Source: Flavobacterium sp. JAD_PAG50586_2 (GTDB lineage: Bacteria > Bacteroidota > Bacteroidia > Flavobacteriales > Flavobacteriaceae). Taken from it: DNA of 64,000 bases. Where the stretch lies: contig CP096136.1 of NCBI GenBank assembly GCA_023213215.1, forward strand, positions 2,852,001 through 2,916,000. The letters run 5' to 3'. The position numbers were made by a program, and so were the translations under genes. Shown piece after piece: positions 57,154 to 64,000 of this stretch. Numbering within the stretch: the first letter of the stretch is position 1; every line of letters starts with the position of its first letter. The notes under the pieces are model-generated. The model made no database searches. It worked only from the letters and a program-made list of their open reading frames with translations, and was not told the DNA's origin.

Positions 57154-59349
57154 ATGAATTTAAGCGAAATTGACATTCACAAAGAATTAAAAAAGTATTT
57201 TGGTTTTAACCAATTCAAGGGATTACAGGAACAAGTCATAAAAAGTATTATCACTCAAAATAATACCTTTGTTATAATGCCCACAGGTGGAGGTAAATCG
57301 TTATGTTACCAATTACCGGCTTTAATTCAGGAAGGAACAGCAATAGTAGTTTCCCCACTAATAGCGTTAATGAAAAATCAGGTGGATGCCATCCGAAGTT
57401 TGTCTTCGGAAAATGGTATTGCCCATGTGTTGAATTCATCCCTTACCAAAACAGAAATAAATCAGGTTAAAAAAGACATTACTTCCGGAATCACTAAATT
57501 ATTATACGTAGCACCGGAATCCCTGACCAAAGAAGAGTATGTAGAATTTCTTCAAAGCGTTAAGATTTCGTTTGTTGCAATAGATGAAGCGCACTGTATT
57601 TCGGAATGGGGACACGATTTTAGGCCGGAATATCGCAATTTAAAGGCAATTATCAAACTAATAGGAGATGTTCCCGTAATTGGATTAACGGCAACTGCTA
57701 CTCCAAAAGTTCAGGAAGATATCCTTAAAAATTTAGATATGTCTGATGCAACAACTTTTAAGGCATCTTTCAACCGTCCGAATTTGTTTTACGAAGTACG
57801 CACAAAAACTAAAAATATCGAAGCGGATATTATCCGTTTTATAAAACAACATAAAGGAAAATCTGGAATCATTTATTGCCTGAGCCGTAAAAAAGTCGAG
57901 GAAATTGCCGGAGTACTTCAGGTAAACGGAATTTCAGCGGTTCCATACCACGCAGGTTTAGACGCCAAAACAAGGGCTAAGCATCAGGACATGTTCCTTA
58001 TGGAAGATGTTGATGTCGTTGTGGCCACAATAGCTTTTGGAATGGGAATCGACAAACCTGACGTTCGGTTCGTAATCCATCACGATATTCCAAAGTCATT
58101 AGAAAGTTATTATCAGGAAACAGGTCGGGGAGGACGCGATGGTGGAGAAGGCCATTGCCTTGCCTATTATTCCTATAAAGATGTTGAAAAGCTCGAAAAA
58201 TTCATGTCGGGCAAACCGGTAGCCGAACAGGAAATTGGTTTTGCCTTGTTGCAGGAAGTTGTGGCTTATGCAGAAACTTCAATGTCAAGGCGTAAGTTCC
58301 TATTACATTATTTCGGTGAGGAATTCGATAGTGAAAACGGTGAAGGTGCCGACATGGATGACAATGTCCGCAATCCAAAATCAAAGGTGGAAGCCAAAAA
58401 TCAGGTAAAAATGCTATTGGAAGTGGTTCGTGATACCAAATATTTATACAAATCAAAGGAAATCTGCTTCACCCTTATAGGAAGGGTAAATGCAATGATA
58501 AAAGCACACCGGACAGATTCGCAGACGTTTTTTGGAATTGGGAAAGAGTTTGAGGAAAGATATTGGATGGCTTTGATCCGCCAGGTATTGGTTGACGGCC
58601 TTTTAACCAAGGATATCGAAACCTATGGCATCCTGAAATTATCAGAAAAAGGACATGAATTCATCAAAAACCCAACGTCATTCTTAATGTCGGAAGACCA
58701 TGAATATAATGAAGCGGAAGATGATGCCATCGTAACCGCAGCAAAATCAAGCGGAACTGCGGATGAAGCATTGATGAGCATGTTAAGGGATTTACGTAAA
58801 AAAGTAGCTAAGAAACTGGGAGTTCCTCCATTTGTAGTTTTTCAGGATCCGTCATTAGAGGATATGGCATTGAAATATCCGATCACAATTGATGAATTAA
58901 GCAATGTTCACGGCGTTGGAGAAGGAAAAGCAAAAAAATACGGAAAAGATTTTGTAGAACTTATCGAAAGATATGTTGCGGATAATGATATAATCCGCCC
59001 TGATGATTTGGTAGTGAAGTCTACCGGAGCCAATTCGGCGAACAAACTATACATCATCCAAAACATTGACAGGAAACTTTCGCTAGAAGATATTGCCAAG
59101 GCAAAAGGGATGAATATGGATGCGTTGCTTAAGGAAATGGAGCAGATTGTTTATTCCGGAACCAAATTGAATATCAATTATTGGGTAAACGAAATCCTTG
59201 ACGACGAACAACAGGAAGAAATCCACGACTATTTTATGGATTCGCAAACAGATAAAATCGAAGATGCGCTCAAGGAATTTGATGGCGATTACGACATCGA
59301 GGAATTAAGGCTGATGCGGATCAAATTTATAAGTGATGTTGCCAATTAA
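57154..59349 (+). CDS. recQ: RecQ ATP-dependent DNA helicase
   Basis: 731 residues. Domains in order: DEAH helicase with Walker A MPTGGGKSLCYQLPA, DEAHCISEWGHDFRPEY and LTATATP; helicase C with the arginine-finger motif QETGRGGRDG; RecQ zinc/WH region; HRDC domain (FVVFQDPSLEDMALKYP) and a C-terminal HTH-like region (DIAKAKGMNMDALL). The canonical zinc-binding cysteines of the RQC region are not obvious, so the zinc site may be degenerate, as in several Bacteroidota. It acts in recombination repair. A strong hairpin terminator follows immediately. Confidence 0.95.
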   Translation: MNLSEIDIHKELKKYFGFNQFKGLQEQVIKSIITQNNTFVIMPTGGGKSLCYQLPALIQEGTAIVVSPLIALMKNQVDAIRSLSSENGIAHVLNSSLTKTEINQVKKDITSGITKLLYVAPESLTKEEYVEFLQSVKISFVAIDEAHCISEWGHDFRPEYRNLKAIIKLIGDVPVIGLTATATPKVQEDILKNLDMSDATTFKASFNRPNLFYEVRTKTKNIEADIIRFIKQHKGKSGIIYCLSRKKVEEIAGVLQVNGISAVPYHAGLDAKTRAKHQDMFLMEDVDVVVATIAFGMGIDKPDVRFVIHHDIPKSLESYYQETGRGGRDGGEGHCLAYYSYKDVEKLEKFMSGKPVAEQEIGFALLQEVVAYAETSMSRRKFLLHYFGEEFDSENGEGADMDDNVRNPKSKVEAKNQVKMLLEVVRDTKYLYKSKEICFTLIGRVNAMIKAHRTDSQTFFGIGKEFEERYWMALIRQVLVDGLLTKDIETYGILKLSEKGHEFIKNPTSFLMSEDHEYNEAEDDAIVTAAKSSGTADEALMSMLRDLRKKVAKKLGVPPFVVFQDPSLEDMALKYPITIDELSNVHGVGEGKAKKYGKDFVELIERYVADNDIIRPDDLVVKSTGANSANKLYIIQNIDRKLSLEDIAKAKGMNMDALLKEMEQIVYSGTKLNINYWVNEILDDEQQEEIHDYFMDSQTDKIEDALKEFDGDYDIEELRLMRIKFISDVAN

Positions 59350-59374
59350 AGAGAAGTGAAAACTTTTCTTTTTT
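59350..59374 (+). terminator. Rho-independent terminator after recQ
   Basis: The stem AGAGAAGT/ACTTTTCT (one G-T pair) closes a GAAA tetraloop and is followed by a run of five T's. It lies at the convergent ends of recQ and the small gene on the other strand. Confidence 0.65.
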
Positions 59375-59612
59375 ATTCGGTGTATAATTCGCCACGATGC
59401 GGTTTCAAGGTATCGCGGACCGAAATCATAAATTCATCGGTAACTACCATAAAAGCTATGGCATGCATTTCGTTTTTTATCTCAAATCCCGTAATGTGCA
59501 ATGGAAGTTTTTCATGAATAATATATTCCTTTAAATGAAGTTCATGATGCTCGGCTGTCCTCGCTGCTGCTTCGCCACGGAAATCCCATATTAGTTTTAT
59601 TTGTCTTGGCAT
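59373..59612 (-). CDS. Small conserved-type hypothetical protein
   Basis: 79 residues, no signal peptide or membrane helix. MPRQIKLIWDFRGEAAARTA is followed by His-rich HHELHLKEYIIHEKLPLHITG. I do not recognise a family. It lies between recQ and the T9SS substrate gene and converges with recQ. A single ORF with an ATG, length and codon use in keeping with neighbours, so I think it is real. A possible metal-binding role from the histidines is speculation only. Confidence 0.6.
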   Translation of the reverse strand: MPRQIKLIWDFRGEAAARTAEHHELHLKEYIIHEKLPLHITGFEIKNEMHAIAFMVVTDEFMISVRDTLKPHRGELYTE

Positions 59613-59654
59613 AGTAATATTTTAAAAATCAATCGGTTGCTGGATAAAATTTGG

Positions 59655-59662
59655 TAAATTTG
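59655..59662 (+). promoter_or_regulatory. Putative -7 promoter element for the T9SS-substrate gene
   Basis: TAAATTTG fits the consensus and ends 23 bases before the ATG at 59686. A TTG at 59637-59639 is upstream at a slightly short spacing of 15. Confidence 0.5.
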
Positions 59663-59685
59663 CCTAAATATTTAAAACAAACCCC

Positions 59686-61221
59686 ATGAAACAAAAGTAC
59701 ATTCTTTTTATCTTATTTGCCTTTATCTCACTTAAAGGAATTTCACAAAATAATTATTCGGTAACCGCAATTCCGTTCCAGCCCTTTTCCGGAGGTTTGA
59801 CACCCTTAGCAACGGGCGACGAGTTGTATTCAGGCGTTATCAATTTACCATTTAGTTTTGACTTTTACGGAACGACCTACAATCAGGTTCTCATTAGTAC
59901 CAACGGATACATTGATTTTAGAACTTCTTTGGCTGGAGCATTTTCTCCATGGAGCTTTAATCAAACCATTCCTAATGCTAGTTTTCCTATAAAAAATTCT
60001 ATATTAGGTTGTTACGAGGATTTATATGATAATGCAGGAAGCGGAACGCTGGCCTATGGAACCTATGGAGTAACACCGTTTAGAAAATTTGTTGTTTTCT
60101 TTAATAATCAAACGCATTTTCAAGGTACTCCTACGCAACTGACGTCTTTTCAAATGATCATGAACGAAAGTGCTAATGCTATTGATATACAAATGATTAC
60201 TAGGACACCTACGCTAAACTGGCAAGGAGGACGAGGTGTCATCGGTTTGATTAATTTAGATGGTACGCAGGGAATTGCAGCACCAAGCCGAAACACAGGA
60301 AGCTGGACCGCTTCTCAGGAAGCCTGGCGTTTTTACCGCCCGGGATATTATCCAAACTATTCTTTTGTACGTTGTGGCGATGTGAGTAGCGGAATCCAAG
60401 TCTTTAATTTAGCCGTTGCTGCAGGAGATTTAAATTCTTCAAATCCATCAGTGGCAAGTTTTTATGAAACAATGGTTGATGCACAGGCAAATGTAAATGC
60501 TATTTCTAACACCGCTTCCTATTCCAATTCGACCAATCCACAAACCATTTATGCCAATATCAATGGTGTTGTAAAACCTGTGGTTTTAAGCGTTGTAGAC
60601 TGTAATATAGATTTTGATAATGATAATGCAGCTTCAGAAATAGAAGATGTAAACAGTGATGCCAATTTAGCCAATGACGATATCGATTTTGACGGAATCC
60701 CAAATTATCTGGATAATGATGACGATGGCGATTTGGTTTTAACTAATGTAGAATATGTTTTTGCCAAAACTAACATTACGCAAGGTGCAAATGTGTTGAG
60801 AGATACTGACGGTGATGGCATTCCGAATTATTTAGATAATGATGATGATGGAGATAACTTATTAACTTTCCTTGAAGATTACAACCGCAACGGAAATCCT
60901 TCGGACGATGATACAAATTCTAACGGAACTGCTGATTATTTGGAGTTTGGCGTGGCACTTGGAATAAATCCGGTTTCTCTAGTAACTGATGCCATAAAAG
61001 TATATCCAAATCCGACATCCAATCTATTGAATATTCAAAATAACACTGATGATGTAAATGCTTCAATTGAGATTTATTCAATAAATGGTGCCAAAGTAAA
61101 ATCGTTAAATGCTACGGAAGCTTTAACAACTATTTCAGTTTCCGACTTACAGACGGGTGTTTACTTTGTAAAAGTCACAATGAACAATCAGGTTGGGAAT
61201 TACAAGTTTATCAAAAACTAA
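59686..61221 (+). CDS. Secreted T9SS substrate with calcium-binding type repeats
   Basis: 511 residues. A Sec signal peptide (KYILFILFAFISLKGISQ) leads into a beta-rich N-terminal domain (PFSFDFYGTTYNQVLISTNG, a nidogen-like block). Asp-rich repeats follow near 330-390: DFDGIPNYLDNDDDGD and DTDGDGIPNYLDNDDDGD, like thrombospondin type 3 calcium-binding repeats. The C-terminus is a type A sorting domain (YPNPTSNLLNIQ, then LQTGVYFVKV). It should be exported through type IX secretion and attached to the cell surface or released. A putative promoter and a terminator bracket it, so it is monocistronic. Ligand unknown. Confidence 0.92.
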   Translation: MKQKYILFILFAFISLKGISQNNYSVTAIPFQPFSGGLTPLATGDELYSGVINLPFSFDFYGTTYNQVLISTNGYIDFRTSLAGAFSPWSFNQTIPNASFPIKNSILGCYEDLYDNAGSGTLAYGTYGVTPFRKFVVFFNNQTHFQGTPTQLTSFQMIMNESANAIDIQMITRTPTLNWQGGRGVIGLINLDGTQGIAAPSRNTGSWTASQEAWRFYRPGYYPNYSFVRCGDVSSGIQVFNLAVAAGDLNSSNPSVASFYETMVDAQANVNAISNTASYSNSTNPQTIYANINGVVKPVVLSVVDCNIDFDNDNAASEIEDVNSDANLANDDIDFDGIPNYLDNDDDGDLVLTNVEYVFAKTNITQGANVLRDTDGDGIPNYLDNDDDGDNLLTFLEDYNRNGNPSDDDTNSNGTADYLEFGVALGINPVSLVTDAIKVYPNPTSNLLNIQNNTDDVNASIEIYSINGAKVKSLNATEALTTISVSDLQTGVYFVKVTMNNQVGNYKFIKN

Positions 61222-61240
61222 TCCCAAAACATAAAAACAC

Positions 61241-61270
61241 AAAAGGTTTGGCGAAAGCTGAACCTTTTTT
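61241..61270 (+). terminator. Rho-independent terminator after the T9SS-substrate gene
   Basis: AAAAGGTT pairs with AACCTTTT around an inner GC-GAAA-GC loop (TGGCGAAAGCTG). The stem ends in a T-tract of six, then ATTT. Confidence 0.75.
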
Positions 61271-61292
61271 ATTTACACTAAATTCATTTGTT

Positions 61293-61300
61293 TATTTTTG
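61293..61300 (+). promoter_or_regulatory. Putative -7 promoter element for the FAD oxidoreductase gene
   Basis: TATTTTTG fits TAnnTTTG and ends 14 bases before the ATG at 61315, just after a terminator, so a new transcript probably starts here. Confidence 0.45.
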
Positions 61301-61314
61301 CCAAAAAATAACCC

Positions 61315-62904
61315 ATGCCACAAGAACTTCAACTTCAGGTTTCCCCCGAAATAGCAGCAAATGCAAGTCTGCTCTATGAGTATGTGGCTAAAACAGTTCG
61401 GGTTTCTACTAAATTGGTTCATAAAGTCGTTATCCTAAAACGTTCGATAGACGCACGTCAAAAAGCGATAAAGGTTAATCTAAAAGTCTCGGTCTATCTG
61501 ATAGATGAAAAATATACGGAACAGCCCATCGAACTTCCCAATTATGAAAATGTTTCCAATAAACAGGAAGTGATCATTGTGGGTGCCGGTCCAGCCGGAT
61601 TATTTGCAGCTTTGCAATTGATTGAATTAGGTTTAAAACCAATAGTAATAGAACGCGGGAAAGATGTCCGTGGCAGACGTCGTGATTTGAAAGCCATCAA
61701 TGTTGATCATATTGTCAACGAAGATTCCAACTACTGTTTTGGAGAAGGCGGTGCCGGAACCTATTCTGACGGAAAATTATACACCCGTTCCAAAAAACGT
61801 GGCGATGTCGACAGAATCCTACAGTTATTGGTAGGTTTTGGGGCAACTCCGGATATTTTGGTCGAAGCGCATCCCCACATTGGAACCAACAAATTACCAC
61901 AAATTATTCAGGATATCCGCGAAAAGATCATAGAATGCGGAGGAAAAGTACTCTTCGAAACCCGTGTAATCGATTTTGTTATTAAAAGCAACGAAATGCA
62001 GGGTATCATTACCCAAAATGGTGAAACTATTTCGGCAAATAAACTCATTCTGGCCACAGGACATTCAGCTCGTGATATTTTTGAATTATTGGATAAAAAG
62101 AAAATCCTTATTGAAGCCAAACCTTTCGCACTAGGCGTGCGTGCGGAACATCCTCAGGAATTGATTGACAGAATCCAATACAGCTGTGATTTTCGCGGAG
62201 AACATTTACCGCCTGCACCTTATTCCATCGTGAAACAGGTTAACGGTCGCGGAATGTATTCTTTCTGTATGTGTCCCGGAGGCGTAATTGCTCCTTGTGC
62301 TACAAGTCCAGGAGAAGTTGTAACTAATGGCTGGTCACCATCTAAACGAGATCAGGCAACGGCAAATTCCGGAATTGTAGTCGAATTAAAACTCGAGGAT
62401 TTCAAACCTTTTGCCAAATTTGGAGCGTTGGCCGGAATGGAATTCCAGAAAAGTATCGAACAGAAAGCCTGGCATTTGGCCGGAGGCTCGAGCGTAAGCG
62501 AACTGGCGAAGCAAACACAACGTGTTCCGGCACAAAGAATGATTGATTTTACTCAAGGCAAAGTTTCAGCATCGATTCCAAAAACTTCTTATGTTCCGGG
62601 AACAACCTCTGTAGAAATGGGGCAGGTTTTCCCCGGATTCTTATCCCAAATCATGCGAGAAGGTTTTAACGAATTCGGGAAATCAATGCGCGGTTACCTA
62701 ACCAACGAAGCCATCCTTCATGCTCCGGAAAGCCGAACTTCATCGCCAGTTCGGATTCCAAGGGATAATTTTACCTTAGAACATCCCCAAATCAAAGGCC
62801 TATATCCTTGTGGAGAAGGTGCTGGGTTCGCAGGTGGGATCATTTCAGCCGCCATCGATGGTGAAAAATGCGCGCTGAAAATTGCCGAAAGTTTGGCAAA
62901 ATAA
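61315..62904 (+). CDS. FAD-dependent NAD(P)-type oxidoreductase of unknown substrate
   Basis: 529 residues. An N-terminal ~90-residue domain precedes the FAD-binding VIIVGAGPAGLFAA (GxGxxG) and IERGKDVRGRRRDL. FGEGGAGTYSDGKLYT and CGEGAGFAGGIISAA are blocks shared by a widespread uncharacterised flavoprotein family. The catalytic reaction is unknown. It lies between a terminator and the lipoprotein gene and looks independent. All in one frame. Confidence 0.85.
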   Translation: MPQELQLQVSPEIAANASLLYEYVAKTVRVSTKLVHKVVILKRSIDARQKAIKVNLKVSVYLIDEKYTEQPIELPNYENVSNKQEVIIVGAGPAGLFAALQLIELGLKPIVIERGKDVRGRRRDLKAINVDHIVNEDSNYCFGEGGAGTYSDGKLYTRSKKRGDVDRILQLLVGFGATPDILVEAHPHIGTNKLPQIIQDIREKIIECGGKVLFETRVIDFVIKSNEMQGIITQNGETISANKLILATGHSARDIFELLDKKKILIEAKPFALGVRAEHPQELIDRIQYSCDFRGEHLPPAPYSIVKQVNGRGMYSFCMCPGGVIAPCATSPGEVVTNGWSPSKRDQATANSGIVVELKLEDFKPFAKFGALAGMEFQKSIEQKAWHLAGGSSVSELAKQTQRVPAQRMIDFTQGKVSASIPKTSYVPGTTSVEMGQVFPGFLSQIMREGFNEFGKSMRGYLTNEAILHAPESRTSSPVRIPRDNFTLEHPQIKGLYPCGEGAGFAGGIISAAIDGEKCALKIAESLAK

Positions 62905-62988
62905 ATTATATTTCATTTTTATTTAAAAGAAAAAGTAGGGTGGTGTGTTTTTGCGTTGTCTTACTTTAAAACTCTAAATATAAATAAG

Positions 62989-64000
62989 ATGAAAAAAGTT
63001 AAAATTTTATTATTGTTTCTGTTGGTTACAGCGACAACTTTCTATTCCTGTACAGACAATAACCCTGTAGAAAATGAGGCAGTCGCTTCTAAAAGCATTG
63101 CGTTGAGAACTACGCTTAATGCGGTTAAGAAAGCAAATAATGCTTCAGGAAAGGTAACACTCACAACACAAGACCAGGCTTTTTGTTTCAATTTTGTTTA
63201 TCCAATTACGCTTTCTTACAACAACGGGACTCAAATTACCGTAGCCAATTTTGAAGGTTTGTTGGAAATTTTGGTTAACGAAAATAACGATTTATATATC
63301 GACGGAATTGTATTTCCTTTCCAGGTACAACAGGAAGGTACTATTACTACCATAGATAACGAAGCCGAATTTTTTGCCTTGCTTCAGGATTGTGATACCA
63401 TCCAGACGGTAAATGATTTTGCGTTCGACTTTAGTTGTTATAGCATTGTTTTTCCTATACAGATTATCAATGCCGATTGGGAAACAGTAACAATTACTAC
63501 TCAGGCACAATTGATGCAATACATCTCAACGTCTACAGGAACCAGTAATTACCAGCTTAATTTGGTTTTCCCATTTAGTGTAACACAGAACAACCAAACC
63601 ATTGTAATTAACGATATTTATGAGTTCTTCGAGTTAAATAATGAATGCAACCCTTCTTCCGATTGCTTGTGTGACTTGGTTTATGACCCAGTTTGCGTAT
63701 GGACTCCAACCGGAGTTGTACAATATGCTAATTCTTGTTTTGCTGAATGCGATGGATTTACTCAGAATGATTTTTTTGATTGCAACAGTTCCTGTATTTG
63801 CCCAACCGACATTAATCCGGTTTGCGTACAGACCGCGACAGGAATCGTTCAGTTTGACAACGCATGCCGTGCAGAGTGTGAGGGATTTACATCGGCTGAT
63901 TTTGTAAGCTGTGATGGAACTACCAATCCAATAAATTTCGGTACTGGTTTAGGAAATTGTTTTACTGTTAGCTTTCCCGTTCAAGTTCAGCATGAAGGAG
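62989..64000 (+). CDS. Lipoprotein with Kazal-type domains (3' end outside window)
   Basis: 337 residues are visible. ATG 62989 gives a type II signal with Cys21 in the lipobox FYSC. Beta-rich modules recur (FCFNFVYPITLSY, FSCYSIVFPIQII, LNLVFPFSVTQN and FTVSFPVQVQ), about 80-130 residues apart. Between them lie two Kazal-like Cys modules (about 225-265 and 269-308), with CICPTDINPVC and YANSC/FDNAC-type signatures. Kazal domains usually inhibit serine proteases, so a surface inhibitor is possible. The frame stays open to the window end. Confidence 0.85.
   Translation, partial: MKKVKILLLFLLVTATTFYSCTDNNPVENEAVASKSIALRTTLNAVKKANNASGKVTLTTQDQAFCFNFVYPITLSYNNGTQITVANFEGLLEILVNENNDLYIDGIVFPFQVQQEGTITTIDNEAEFFALLQDCDTIQTVNDFAFDFSCYSIVFPIQIINADWETVTITTQAQLMQYISTSTGTSNYQLNLVFPFSVTQNNQTIVINDIYEFFELNNECNPSSDCLCDLVYDPVCVWTPTGVVQYANSCFAECDGFTQNDFFDCNSSCICPTDINPVCVQTATGIVQFDNACRAECEGFTSADFVSCDGTTNPINFGTGLGNCFTVSFPVQVQHEG

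Noticed and set aside
1..64000. CRISPR arrays, insertion sequences, tRNA or rRNA genes
   Set aside because: I looked for repeated spacers, transposase motifs and cloverleaf or rRNA sequence and saw none; the only clear tandem repeat is the Tyr-Gly tract in wzc.

Overview
The window looks like chromosomal DNA from a Flavobacterium-type Bacteroidota. The evidence is AT-rich DNA, TAnnTTTG promoter elements, almost no Shine-Dalgarno sequences, a secreted protein with a type IX secretion (T9SS) sorting domain, a PorV/PorQ-family barrel, and a recQ / kdsD-tatC-CMD / lptB / pssA housekeeping block. About 51 kb is one very large surface-polysaccharide locus. The last 13 kb is housekeeping and secreted-protein genes.

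Layout. 1-794: end of a glycosyltransferase. 942-9256: two KAS III enzymes, an acyl carrier protein and two SDR reductases, then homologues of PglD, PglC, PglE and PglF. My reading is that this block builds a short hydroxylated acyl chain on ACP, makes UDP-4-amino-4,6-dideoxy-GlcNAc, N-acylates it, and loads the sugar phosphate onto undecaprenyl phosphate. 9307-12468: Wza and Wzc, followed by a convergent CpsB-type phosphatase. 13332-17180: a Wzm/Wzt ABC exporter, an aminotransferase and an acyltransferase. 17182-23650: glycosyltransferases, an FkbM methyltransferase and an epimerase-type SDR. 23715-26573: neuB-neuC-neuA, making a CMP-nonulosonic acid. 26575-32279: AsnB, an MBOAT/SGNH O-acylation pair, an acyltransferase and a GtrB-like transferase. 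32263-38348: a GT-C membrane transferase, a polysaccharide deacetylase, and a second ACP module (FkbH, methyltransferase, ACP, GNAT). 38363-50999: seven to nine more transferases, a Wzy-like polymerase/ligase and a WbaP/WcaJ-type initiating transferase. 50967-64000: DUF4105/Lnb-like protein, PorV-like barrel, pssA, lptB, CMD protein, tatC, kdsD, recQ, a T9SS substrate, an FAD-dependent oxidoreductase and a Kazal-domain lipoprotein cut by the window end.

The locus has two initiating transferases, one ABC exporter and one Wzy-like protein, but no recognisable Wzx flippase. It probably encodes more than one glycan, or part of the machinery lies upstream.

Sequence quality is a major caveat. At least 19 single-base losses, nearly all in homopolymers, break 17 genes, including the normally essential tatC, kdsD and pssA. 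Each is repaired by restoring one base (two in pssA), and family motifs then continue without interruption. I treat these genes as intact in the organism and broken by sequencing error, and I give repaired spans for them.
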